From: Leucosporidium creatinivorum
Taxonomy: Eukaryota > Basidiomycota > Microbotryomycetes > Leucosporidiales > Leucosporidiaceae
Length of the DNA: 64,000 nt
NCBI GenBank assembly: GCA_001600635.1
Contig: BCKL01000011.1
Coordinates: forward strand, 249,383-313,382
Direction of reading: 5' to 3'
Under the pieces are notes generated by a model. The model was not told the DNA's origin. It saw only the letters and a program-made list of their open reading frames with translations, and made no database searches. Below, in pieces: positions 53,205-64,000 of this stretch (within the stretch, counting starts at the first letter, position 1; every line of letters starts with the position of its first letter). The translations under genes were made by a program, and so were the position numbers.

Positions 53205-56200
53205 ATGGTTCAATCAGCTGGTGAGCGGGCTCAATTATGTAGCTCTGCAGCTTAAACTGACCCTCTTACCTCACAGCTGGACTACTCTCGCTGCTGGACG
53301 AGCCTGAGGCCTCGCTCCAGTCTTACGCCCTCACACAAATCAACCCTCTTATCGACACTTTCTGGGCCGAGGTGGCAGACCATGTCGTCAAGATGTACGT
53401 CTCCAGTGCATGAGAGCTCCTTCAGCGAGCTATCCAGCAGCAGCAGAGGCGCTCTGCCACTCAACATGCGCGCTGACGACGTCTCCCCCCTCGCAGTGAG
53501 GCTCTTTCAGAGAACGAGGACTTCCCGTCCCGCGCGCTCGCTTCTCTCGTCGCTTCCAAGGTCTACTACCACCTCGGCAACCTCGACGAGGCGCTCTCCT
53601 TTGCTCTCGGCGCTGGCAAGCTCTTCGACGTTGCTCAGTCAGGCGAGGCAGGACCAACAGAGGCAGAGTACATCGAGACGGTCATCTGTACGTTTGCGCG
53701 AGACTGTAGGCTAGCTCTGATTCACTCCAGCTCACCTATCCTCTTTCCGCGAACAGCCAAGGCCATCGACAGCTACGTCGCTGCTCGCGAGACGCCCGCT
53801 TCTTCGACCGATGTCGTCCCCGTAGACTCGCGATTGGAGGCCATTGTCGAGCGCATGTTTGAGCGTTGTGAGCGTGATGGAGAGTACAAGCAGGTGAGTA
53901 GTCGCTCTCCCTCCTTGCAGAGGTCCCGAGCTAACGCGTAGCGGCCTTGCAGTCCCTCGGAATCGCCCTCTCGTCGCATCGCTTGGACGTGATTGAGCGA
54001 GTATTCGACGCTACGAAGGATGCTACTCTGCTCGAGTGGGTGCTGCAGATTGTCGTGCGGGAAGGTGTCATTGGAGGCTCAAGTCGCTCGTACAAGAACG
54101 AGGTGCGTCGCTCACGGCTCTTCGGTTGCTGCAAGCTAACATCGAATCGTGACAGGTCCTCCACCTTCTCATCAAGCTCTTCACCTCCCTTCCTTCTCCC
54201 GACTACTTCTCCATCACCCAATGCTTCGTCTACCTCAATGACCCCGTTCTCGCCGCCAACCTCCTCACCTCGCTGCTGCACCTCTCGCCTCCCAACACCC
54301 CCTTGCCTGCCGACCACGTCGTTGCCGAAGACGAGGCCGTCCTCACCGCCTACCAGATCGCGTTCGACCTTGCCGAGACGGCCACGCAGGACTTCCTCTT
54401 CATCGTCCGCGCCGCTCTCGTCGGCGTCGTCGATGCTCCCTCCGCCGCCGACATGCCTACGGAGGGCACTGAGCTGCACAGGCAGCGCGTCGCTGCTATC
54501 CTCACGGGCGAGGAGTCGATCAAGCTCTACCTCGAGTTCCTCTACCGCAACAACCACTCGGACCTCTTGATTCTCAAGGGGACCAAGGTGAGTTCTCTTC
54601 AGCTACGGCCACGAAACGCCCGCTCACCTCAGTCCATCAACAGGACGCGCTCGAGTCACGCCAATCGGTCTACCACTCGGCCGTCACCTTCATGAACGCC
54701 TTCGCCAACGCCGGCACCACCTCGGACCTCTTCCTCCGCGAGAACCTCGACTGGCTCTCGCGCGCCTCCAACTGGTCCAAGTTCTCCGCTACCGCCGCCC
54801 TTGGAGTCATCCACAAGGGCAACCTCTCGCAGGGAAAGGCCATCCTCGAGCCCTACCTTCCCAAGCCCGACGGCTCGACCTCGAGCTACTACTCTGAGGG
54901 AGGAAGTCTGTTTGCCCTCGGTCTCGTTCACGCCAACCACGGCGGAGCTGAGACGCTCACCTACCTCAAGGATGCGCTCAAGGCCGGATCGCAGAACGAG
55001 ATCATCCAGCACGGAGCTGCTCTCGGACTCGGAGTCGCAGCGATGGGATCGACCAACGATGGTGAGTGGCGGTGACTTGACGTACGAAGGCAGCGTGCTG
55101 ACGTCTTATGTCTACAGACGTGTACGACGACCTTCGCGACGTCCTCTTCAACGATTCGGCCATCGCAGGAGAGGCTGCCGGATACTCGATGGGACTCGTC
55201 ATGCTCGGCTCTGGCTCGGAGAAGGCCATCGACGAGATGCTGCAGTATGCGCATGAGACGCAGCACGAGAAGATTATCCGCGGTCTCGCCATTGGTATCT
55301 CGTTCGTCATGTATGGCAGGGAGGAGATGGCCGACACTCTGATCGAGACGCTTCTCGGCGACGCCGTAAGTTGCCCTGCCTCGCTCCTTCTCGACAACTC
55401 GCTGATCTCACTACACTACAGGACGCTATCCTCCGCTACGGAGGAATCTACACCATTGCCATGGCCTACGCCGGCACGGGCAACAACAAGGCGATTCGGA
55501 AACTGCTCCACGTCGCCGTTTCGGACGTCAACGACGACGTTCGTCGCGCGGCCGTCACCTCGCTCGGATTCCTCCTCTTCCGCAACCCCACTCAGGTCCC
55601 TCGCATCGTCCAGCTCCTCTCGGAGAGCTACAACCCCAACGTTCGTTACGGAGCCGCCCTCGCCCTCGGTATCTCGTGCGCTGGAACCGGTCTGGATGTG
55701 AGTCGAAGCCGCTCGATGAGATCTGTATGCGCCGAGCTGACACTGTCGACCTGTAGGACGCCGTCGAGCTTCTCGAGCCCCTCACCAAGGACCCCGTCGA
55801 CTTTGTCCGCCAGGGAGCCTGCATGTCGCTCGCCATGATCCTCATCCAGCACAACGACACGGCGCACCCCAAGGCTGCCTCGACTCGCAAAATCTTCGAG
55901 AAGATTATTGGCGACAAGCACGAGGACTCGATGGCCAAGTTCGGAGCTGCTCTCTCGCAGGGTATCATCGACGCTGGAGGAAGGAACGTCACCATCTCGA
56001 TGCAGAACAAGTCGGGAAGCTCCAACATGCCCGCGATTGTCGGCATGGCGCTCTTCACCCAGTTCTGGTACTGGTTCCCTCTCGCCCACCTTCTCTCCCT
56101 CTCCTTCACCCCTACCGCCATCATCGGTGTCGACAAAGATCTTAAGGTGTGTAGCCGCTTTTTTGCCTTCTGTGTGGCCGAGCTGACCCTTCTGCTCTCC

Positions 56201-56989
56201 ACCAGATCCCCAAGTTCGAGTTCGTTTCCAACGCTCGCCCTTCCCTCTACGCCTACCAGCCGGCGACCAAGCCACCATCAAAGGAGGCCGTCGAGAAGCT
56301 CGCTACCGCCGTCCTCTCCACCACAGCCAAGGCTACTGCTCGCGCAAAGGCCAAGGAGGAGGCCGCCGCGACCAACGAGATGGATACGGTGAGCTGCCTT
56401 CTCTCGCTTTCCTTGTCGACGCCCGCACCTGACTCTCGCTTCATCCACATAGGATGACAAGCCTGCCGAAGCTAAGGATGCTGCGACCGACGACGTGGAG
56501 ATGAAGACGGATGAGGCCGCCCCAGCAGCTTCCACCTCAACCCCAGCAGGAGAGGCCGCCACCCCCGCCAAGCCCAAGCGCAAGGCCGAAGCTACCTCCT
56601 CCCGTCTCCAGAACCTCTCCCGCGTCACCCCCGCCCAACTCTCGTCCATCTCCTTCCCTTCCGACGCTCGCTACGTCCCCGTCCGGCCCGTCGTCTCCCC
56701 CTCGGCCCAGGCTTCCTCTTCGGCACCTTCCCCAAGATCCATCATCGGCTCATCGACCGCTCCCGGCTCAGCAACGAGCGTAGCCGGCGGTGGAGGGATC
56801 CTCATGGTGCGCGACAAGGAGCCCGAGAAGGAGAGCGAGTTCCTCGAGTTGGAGGTGATGAAGGCGATCGACATCAGCGCACCGGCGGCAGGAGCTGCTG
56901 CGGGTGGAGAGGCGGCGGCACCGGAGGTTGATCTGACGAGCCCCATCGCCGACCCTCCGGCGCCGTTCGAGTGGTCCGATTGGGAGTAG
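53205..56989 (+). CDS. RPN2: 26S proteasome regulatory subunit Rpn2
   Basis: The large non-ATPase base subunit of the 19S particle that anchors Rpn13 and organises the lid-base contact. Exon 1 is 16 nt (MVQSA). N-terminal helices: [40 protein letters not shown]. Then the toroid of proteasome/cyclosome repeats: [95 protein letters not shown] and [18 protein letters not shown]-terminal segment ends in an acidic/Pro tail, PFEWSDWE, the Rpn13-binding type of end. About ten introns. Confidence 0.96.
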
Positions 56990-57174
56990 AAGGGAAGAAG
57001 AAACGATGGGAGAGCTAGTCGACGAAGGTTTAGAATCTGCTAGCTGTCTTCCAATCGAATTTGCTACGTCTTTGCACATATCGTCTCGCTCCAGGGAGGG
57101 CTCGAGCTAATTCGCGACCGAAAGGAATCGCCGAGCCGACTGCTGATGATGTTGTAAGATGACACTGCAGCGCG

Positions 57175-60100
57175 TTAGACTACACGCAGCTGAGCCAGCT
57201 TTTGCGACCTATCTACTAGCGTCTGATGCGACATCAATCGCTCCACGAACGCCTCGGCGCCTGTCCTGCGCTGCTCGTCTCCCTTCTTCCCCTCGGTCCT
57301 TCTCTTTGCATCCCTCACGGCCCACGCCACACCATCTAAAAGCACCGCCACCTGGTCCATCGCACCCTCCCCACTCTCCACCACCATCTCATGCGCCCAC
57401 AGCAGCGGCGCCGCCAGTAGGTCGCCGAGCAGTTCTCCCTGCGCTGATGCCTCTTCGTCCTCTCCTCGAGCGGCGAGCTCCAGTAGCCTCCAGGGAAGGT
57501 CGTTGTTGATGATTGAGTGGAGAGTCGGGAAGCTGAACGTCGAGGCAGTAAAGGCAGGAGTAGCGAGCAGGGCGGAGGAGAGGCGAAGGAGGCGGGAGGC
57601 GCGGAGGTAGGGCTCGGGCGAGGCTGAGGGGAGGAGAGGCTGATGTAGAGCGATGAGGCTGGAGAGGAGGGATGATGGGGAGGGGGAGGTGTGGTGGAGG
57701 GCGGCGGAGAGCGAGGGCGGTGGCGGTGCGGATGAGGTGCGCGAGGTGAGCGCGAGAGGAAGTGCGCTTGAGAGCTGGTTTTCCCAGCTGGCGGTGGGAG
57801 CTGTACAGCGGTAGCGGTTAGTAGAGCTCCACGGACGGCGAGTTTCGTGCCACTCACTACTCGTAGTGACCGCCGAAGCCGGCTGGAACGGAGCAACGAG
57901 CTTCTTGAGCTTGGCCAAATCGAGTGCCGGCGCCGGGCTACTGCTCTCCAGCTTACTCGCCAACGCCGCGAGGCTGGAGCTGACAAGCTCAAGCACGAGT
58001 CGAGGGAGCGAGTCGGAAAAGATGAAGACGCCGAGGATCTCGAGCATGGTCGTTTGGGCAGGGGAGGGTCTGCGAGGCGAGAATCGAGTCAGTCGAGCCC
58101 TCCCTTGCTTCGAGGAGGAAGGAGGAGCACGTACGGTGTCCGACCAATCTCTCCGACGAGCCAGTGTACCACGCCCGGCAGCGTGAAGCTCAAAAGCTCC
58201 TGCAGGAAGTACGACAATCCCTCGCGAAGGGTGTCGAGATCGATGACGCCAGCTTGACAGGCGACGAGAGATTGCTTGCAGATGGTCGGAGCCACGCGGA
58301 GGAGGATGCGAGGGTTGGTGGAGCTGTTCGAGGAAGTGGTCGGTCAGCGCCGAGCAGCCTTGAGAAGGGAGCGAGCGAACGGACTGCATCAGATCATCGG
58401 AGATGCCCTCGCCGAAGAGGCCTTCCACCCAGCCATCTACTGCTGACCTGGACTCGTCATCCAAGCCTTGCAAAGGGTAGACGGCGGGCGCCGAGGCAAG
58501 CCAGTGGACGAAGAAGCCCGTGTGCGAGCCGAGGTGTCGAGGAAGGTCGGCGTAGAGCTGCATAGACGCACAAGAAGGCGTCAGCTACACGAAAGATATA
58601 GAGAGAGCTGATGGACTTACCTTGAATCGACTGAGCACCGTCTCGAGGAAGAGGACGACCTTCCCGTACCCCTCGATGGGATGACCGTCCCCTGTACCGT
58701 TCCAAAAGGCTCGTCAGCATCCGCTACACGTCTCCCTCATTCGATTGACTCACCGAAGTTCTCCAGACTTGGATCAAACTGATTCAAGAAGTCCCTCACG
58801 GGGCTCAACAGCTCCCTCGGCTCGAGATGGAGGAAGACGATGTCGAGGACGGAGGGGACGTCTAGGAGGGTTTGGGTGAGGGTGGAGAGGGCGACGAGGT
58901 CGAGGTTTTGGGCGAAAGAGTGGATGGCCTGTTCAGTTGTACGGGTCAGCACTTTTCGCTCGGCGCTGGAGAAACGAAAGACTCACCGCCTGCAGCCCGC
59001 CCACGATGACCCTCTGTGCCAGCCAATTCCTCTCCAGATCTCCCAAGATCTCCCTCACTCCCTCCTGATCCTGCTCCGCGATCTGATCATTATAGCACCC
59101 CTCGGGCAAGTTTTGCGGTGCGAAATCCTGCTGGTGAACGTCGGGGGAGACGAGTGAAGCGGCGACGTCGATGGAGATGAGTTCTCGTTGAGAGAGGGAG
59201 ATGAGGAGGGTGTTGAGGACAGTAGTCGAGGTGGAGAGAGGGGTGGGCGCGCTGTGAGGAAGAGGCTTGGCGACGGTCGGAGGAGAGACGGGGCAGCAAG
59301 CTTACTCGTCGAGGTCCATAGCGTCGGTCGGAGAAGTCTTGATGATAGAGGCGAATGCTCGCATGGCGCTTTCGAGACCGCCTTGGAGCTACGAGACGCG
59401 AGAGAATGAGCACGGGAAGTTCGGCGTTGGAGTAACGGTCGAGCTCACCCCTTCTTGACACTTGTCGGACATGCTGATCTTGCGGAAGACGTCCGATAGG
59501 ATATCAGGGATCTTTGAAGAGCGGAGCATCGTCAGCGATGCCCTGCAGCAATGATAAGCGAGCACCAACTCACCCTCGAGTAAGCGAAGCTCGACTCGAC
59601 GACCCTCTTGCCCTCTCCTTGCCTCAGGGTCGCCGCCACGATCTCCAAAAAAGCAGCAGAGAGTGCGCTTTCGGGCGTTCCTCCTCGTGATGGAGCCTCG
59701 GCGACTCGGTATTTGAGGGCAGCAGCGACGCGAGCGACAGCGTTGCGAGTGTTGGAGATGCCGACGGGGGTGTAAGAGCGCTGGAGCTATTGCGATAGAA
59801 CAGTCAGCTCGATTCGTGATGTGAAGAAAGGAAGGACTGACCAGGTCGTCGATGAGGAATGCAATGTCCGGGTCGGCGCAGGTGACCTTTTCGTCGAGGT
59901 TGAAGGGAGCGCCGATCCTCTCCACTGGCTTGGCGTCGAGTAGCGAGCGAGTAGATGCGATCCTCTGCTGTAGTTGAACGAGAAAGGCGGCGTCGGTAGG
60001 TAGTGGGGTGAAGGTCGACAGCGCCGTCGAAGCCGAGTTGAGGTTGCCGAGACACCTCTCGATGGCCGAGTCGTCCACGTCCTTGCTGGTGATACGTATT

Positions 60101-60767
60101 GGCGGGTGAGATAGTAGACGGATGATGTAATCGACTGTTGGGGTTTGGATGGAAGAGGAGGAGGAAGCCGACTGCTCGAGCTGGGAGGTGAGGAGCGAGC
60201 TGGAGATAGCGACTGCTTCGAGGACACCCTCGACCGAGGTAGCAGCGTAGATGGGTGTCGAAGCTCCTTGTGCATCGAGCGCAGCGTTGACCACCACCAG
60301 AGCCGAGTCGATAGTAGTGAGCGACGCGTCGGAGCGCTGCCAAAGGCGAGCTGCGAGAGTTCCGGGCTGCACGAGCGCCTTGGCGGCGTGGGGCGCACCG
60401 AGTCCGAGAGCATGTCGAAGGTAGGCTAATGTTGTAGGTGATGCTGTTTTGGAGCCCGAGGCCTCAGACAGCAAGTCGAGCAGAGCCGCTGTTGGAGCGC
60501 GCGACTATCAGCTCGGCTCGGGGTGCTCTCTCATCTCAGCGAACTCACTGCAGACCTCAGTCTCGAGCTCTTGTTGCCTCAAAGTGCCTGCTGTGGCTGC
60601 CTGCCGCACTAAGGCCTCCCACTGGTGAACGTGCAGCGTCAGCGGGGGAGTGAGACCTCGAACGGCGTTGGCGAGCAGCTCACCGAGGCAGGGGCGAGGG
60701 CTCTGGCCCAGCAAGCTCGAGTTACTTCTGATACTGTAGGTTTAGTAGGATCCACCGGCGGTCCCAT
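57175..60767 (-). CDS. MED5: Mediator complex tail subunit Med5/Nut1
   Basis: Fungal Mediator tail subunit. Start at 60767 (MGPPVDPTKPTVSEVTRACW); a GTGAGC intron joins WARALAPAS to WEALVRQAA, and the next joins EVC to TALLDLLSEAS. Helical repeats run through the middle (LAYLRHALGLGAPHAAKALV, DFLNQFDPSLENF). Family-like blocks are YGKVVLFLETVLSRFK, FVHWLASA, GISDDLM, NPRILLRVAPTICKQSLVAC and DLDTLREGLSYFLQELLSF. It ends in LAQLRVV. About 980 aa, close to the usual length. The assignment rests on these blocks, which I recall from ascomycete Med5; overall conservation is low. Confidence 0.78.
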
Positions 60768-61287
60768 GTTGTAGCTCGACGAGTTGTGGACAGCGGTCAA
60801 CCAGCCTGTCTGGCCCCCAAGTTCGGACTCAGCGAAATCGAGCGAGTTTGGACTTGGGCACGATTTCTCTCACCTCTCTTGGTTCCGCCCACATCTCGTC
60901 GCCCCTCCAAGCGTCGTCTTACAGCCCCTCGAGCTACCTCCGAGCAGTCCTTGGTCGAAGTTACATTCGGTCAACTTTCACTGCCCAGCAACCTACAGCC
61001 CGACATCCCAGTCTTAAGAAGGCTCGTCGACTTCCTCACCTTCGCTCTCCGTCACCCCGCCGGTGAACCCTTGCCCCAGACTCCTCCCTAAGGTCGGCCG
61101 TATATTCTAGTACAGCCCAACCTTACCCACCCCTACTCCCTAACTTCCTGCGCCGCAAGGGGACGCAGGCCAAGCCGCCGCATCAGTCTTCGTTAAAGCG
61201 GGCTCAGCAGGGTGCCCGCGCTCGATTCGCCTCGAGACTTTACCGCCTAGTCGGACACCTCTCTTTTCAACTCCCCTACATCCCACC
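60768..61287. promoter_or_regulatory. Divergent upstream region, MED5/ornithine decarboxylase
   Basis: 520 bp. The last 250 bp is C/T-rich. No upstream ATG precedes the ornithine decarboxylase start, so I see no uORF. The frame at 60786-61091 opens with GTG, not ATG, and is not called. Confidence 0.4.
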
Positions 61288-63277
61288 ATGACCGCCATCG
61301 CCATCCCCATCGCCCCCTCGTCGTTCGAGGCGGCTCAGCACGACTCATTCGCCAGTCGCTCCCTCTCCTCGCGCTCGCCTTTCCGCCAGCTCAGCCTCTC
61401 GGCTTCGTCGCCCAGCAAGATGTTCAACATCAGCGCCCCCTCCTGCGACCTCCCCTTCGACACCAAGGTCGTTCAGGCCCCTTCGCTGCCGCCGACCCCT
61501 CCCGCCGTTGATCAGGCTCCCATCGTCCTCGACCCTCGCTTCCGCCCTACGCCCATCGTGCCCCAGGCCGAGCCGCTGCCTGTCGTCCACTCGGGTTCCA
61601 TCGTCGACAACTTCCGCGCCGCCCTCGAGGGTATCGACATGGAGGAGTGCGAGGCCCACGGCGAGAATGCATTCTTCGTCTGCGATCTCGGCGAGGTGTA
61701 CCGCCAGCACATGCGCTGGATGAGGGAGCTCGGTGCTCGTGTGCAGCCTTTCTTTGGTGAGCATTTTCGCCCCGCTGGAAATCATTTTACTCGATGGGAG
61801 AGCGTTCGCTGACCGATGCGATCATCGCCTTCCCCATCCCCCGCTGTTCGCACTTTTTCCTTCACCCTCGGCGATCATCCACCACCACTACAGCTGTCAA
61901 GTCGAACCCCGACCCCTACGTCCTCCAACTCATGGCCTCGTTGGGCCTCGGATTCGACTGCGCCTCCCAGCCCGAGATCTCGGCGGTGTTGGCCCTGCCT
62001 CACCGACCCGACCCTTCGCGCATCATCTACGCCAACCCCTGCAAGGCCGCCTCGTTCGTGCGCAACGCCGCCAAGAACGGTGTCGACTACATGACCTTCG
62101 ACAATGGCGACGAGCTGGCCAAGATCAAGAAGTACCACCCCTCGGCCAAGATGGTCCTTCGCATCCTCACCGACGACTCGAGCTCGCTCTGCCGCCTTGG
62201 ACTCAAGTTCGGCGCCCCCCTCTCCGAGGTTCGTGGACTCCTCAAGAAGGCCTCTGAGCTCGACATAAACGTCGTCGGCGTCAGCTTCCACTGCGGCAGT
62301 GGCTGCAAGGACCCTTCCCTCTTCGGCGATGCCATTCGTCGCGCGAGGTGGGCTTTCGATGTGGGAGCGGAGGAGGGCTTCAAGTTTGAGCTTCTCGGTA
62401 TGTTCCAGTTTCGAGCCTTATACCTCAAAGCATTTGCTGACCGGCTTCGTCTCCGCAGACATCGGAGGAGGATTCGAGGATGAGAACTTTGAGCTCATCT
62501 CGGCAGTCCTTCGCGAGGCCATTGCCGAGCACTTCCCTCTCGAGGGCGGTGTGCGCATCATCGCCGAGCCCGGACGTTACTATGTCTCGCGCGCCTTCCA
62601 GCTCGCGACCAACATTATCGCGCGCAGGGCCGCTCGCGAGGGAGTCAACGATGAGACTTCCATGATGGAGGGAATCGATCTGGATGAAGATGATGATGAG
62701 CACAAGCCCGTCGCTATGTGTAGGTCTACTCGTCTCGACAGCTGGAGAAGAGCTCGGCGCTGACCATCGTCGCTTCTTTCCCAACAGACTACATTAACGA
62801 CGGCGTCTACGGCGCCTTCAACTGTACTCTCTTCGACCACCAGATCGTCCACCCCGTCGTCATGACCCTCTCGGACGTCTTCCAAGACGCTCAGCAGGAT
62901 CACGGCAAGCTCGAGGAATGCTCCGTCTGGGGTGGGTTCTCGCTTTGACCACCTCCTACTGCACGACAGCTTGCTGACTCGTCTATTCCGGGCACATCAG
63001 GACCCACCTGCGACTCGATCGACGTCGTCCAGCAGGCCGCCAAGCTCCCCGTCGACGTCCTCTCCGTCGGCGACTGGCTTCGGTGGGAGAACATGGGCGC
63101 CTACACCATTTGCGCTGCCTCCCAGGTGAGCTTACATTGCCCACTTCACCTCCCTCTCCTCCCTCGCTGACTCTTCTACCCTGCCAATAGTTCAATGGCT
63201 TCCGCAAGTCCCTCGTGCGCTACACCATCGACGCCGACTCGGAGGTCGAGACTCGCATCCGCGCTCTCATTGCCTGA
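61288..63277 (+). CDS. SPE1: Ornithine decarboxylase
   Basis: PLP-dependent first step of polyamine synthesis. Six exons. About 110 residues of Ser/Pro-rich leader precede the barrel. Landmarks: FFVCDLGEVYRQHMRWM, FFAVKSNPDPYVLQLMASLG (Lys is the PLP-binding residue), DNGDELAKIKKYHP, VVGVSFHCGSGCKDPSLF, DIGGGFEDENFELI, IIAEPGRYYV, YINDGVYGAFNCTLFDHQ, GPTCDSIDVVQQAA (catalytic Cys) and WENMGAYTICAASQFNGF. A short acidic insert (GIDLDEDDDEHKP) interrupts the second domain, as in other fungal forms. Complete, ending RIRALIA. Confidence 0.96.
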
Positions 63278-63918
63278 GCAGTCGCCCGCCCCTCTCCTCC
63301 AACTTATCATCCAATCGAGGGCCGTCTCCCATCGGTCGCCGCCCTCTCCACCCTATTCGGCTCTAATGTTCCCCTCCCTTCTGTACTGTCTACGTCTAAC
63401 GTATAAAACCGAACGTATACCCTTCTCTAGCATGGGCATTCAGTTCGCAATTCTATCGCATTTCCGCTTCCTCTCGGGCTCGTGGAATGAGAAACGTGAC
63501 CGAGAGCGGCGACAGACAAGACCGAAGACAAACGGCGAGCTTATAGTTGTAGTCATTGAACTCGGTGATAATGTTACGGAGACGACCGACTCCTTGAAGG
63601 CGTTGCCCGCCTCTGTACGCCTTGACGCTGCCTCGGCAAAGGCAGAAGCCGAGGACGAGAAGCGCCGAGCTCGAGCTGAGTTCGAGAAGGGGGAGAAGAA
63701 CCGTAGGCATCCTCAGTAATTAAGCCGTACTGAGTGCTTGGAGTATCGTGGAGCACTGCCTCGCGAAGTGTTGAGGCTGGAGAGAGCTTGGGGAGTCCGA
63801 GGCGAGCGCCGAGGTGGAGATGCGAGAACGACGAGGGTATACTACAGCTGCTACAACTGTAGAAGGGGTCAGCTCTTCTACTCGTCGAAGGTCAACGGCT
63901 CTTCTACTCACTATCATC
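63278..63918. other. 3' region of ornithine decarboxylase and right-edge spacer
   Basis: 641 bp. It likely contains the ornithine decarboxylase terminator (AT-richer CTAACGTATAAAACCGAACG near 63394-63413) and the 3'-UTR of the edge gene. On the minus strand 63911-63857 is a textbook 55-nt intron (GTGAGT donor, GCTGAC branch, CTACAG acceptor) lying just after that gene's stop. A Lys/Glu/Ala-rich frame on the plus strand near 63540-63719 is not supported by any start or splice signal. Confidence 0.4.
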
Positions 63919-64000
63919 CTAATCAGCCTCTCCATTGGGGTTCTCTCGCTCCATCTGCGCCTTCTTATCCTCCAGTCGTTTGGCGTTCCTCGCTCCTAAA
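63919..64000 (-). CDS. C-terminal fragment of a gene running off the right edge
   Basis: The frame reads LGARNAKRLEDKKAQMEREN then PNGEAD and a TAG (63921-63919). It is highly charged and helical. It is supported by the clean intron directly downstream on the same strand, which would be a 3'-UTR intron. Too short to identify. Confidence 0.35.
   Translation of the reverse strand, partial: LGARNAKRLEDKKAQMERENPNGEAD

Noticed and set aside
61345-61785. Minus-strand frame opposite the ornithine decarboxylase leader
   Set aside because: Antisense to a secure exon with no recognisable domain.
63195-63719. 174-codon plus-strand frame after ornithine decarboxylase
   Set aside because: It begins in another frame inside the last ornithine decarboxylase exon, and nothing suggests a real start. 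The charged C-terminal part alone is not enough.
1-64000. tRNA or rRNA genes
   Set aside because: I looked for GGTTCGANNCC-type T-loops with matching stems on both strands and found only coding or intron sequence; a covariance-model scan would be more sensitive.

Overview
The window is a gene-dense, GC-rich piece of a fungal nuclear chromosome. The proteins (Mediator tail subunit Med5, GPI18, PPZ1, KRE6/SKN1, YTH1, eIF3k, RPN2) and the very many 50-75 nt introns (GTGAGT-like donor, GCTGAC branch site, CAG/TAG acceptor) point to a basidiomycete yeast, most likely a Microbotryomycetes red yeast of the Rhodotorula/Sporobolomyces type. That placement is inference from gene style, not from a marker gene. 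I found no rRNA, tRNA, CRISPR array, transposon or virus-like element. Layout. 0-5.6 kb: the 3' end of an unidentified gene, then mitochondrial GATB (-) head to head with VMS1 (+). 5.8-9.5 kb: two F-box/LRR-like genes. 10-18.8 kb: GPI18 (+), WDR8/WRAP73 (-) head to head with a kinesin-5 (+). 19-30.2 kb: an unknown gene, a P-loop end-kinase-like gene (-) head to head with ribonucleotide reductase small subunit (+), eIF3k (-), CPSF30/YTH1 (-) head to head with SAC1 (+). 30.4-34.7 kb: two more F-box/LRR-like genes; the first is a paralogue of the 8-9.5 kb gene and carries the same flanking DNA. 35.6-40.2 kb: PPZ-type phosphatase and an ankyrin/RRM protein. 40.4-52.9 kb: a run of minus-strand genes, NUS1, a coiled-coil protein, MRS2, KRE6/SKN1, an unknown membrane protein and a tiny ORF. 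53.2-63.3 kb: RPN2 (+), MED5 (-), ornithine decarboxylase (+). A gene fragment on the minus strand touches the right edge. Most genes are single-copy housekeeping genes, so the unusual signals are in gene architecture. (1) MRS2 appears to need a 3-nt exon coding only the invariant Asn of its GMN signature. (2) The neighbouring KRE6/SKN1 needs a 5-nt exon plus exons of 15, 17, 21 and 29 nt. (3) Two F-box paralogues 23 kb apart keep promoter and 3' flank far better than their coding sequence, share a 3'-UTR intron, and keep an extra open frame downstream. (4) A 53-nt G homopolymer sits in a SAC1 intron. (5) An ankyrin/RRM gene changes frame with no convincing intron. Exon joins were done by eye and should be confirmed with transcripts.
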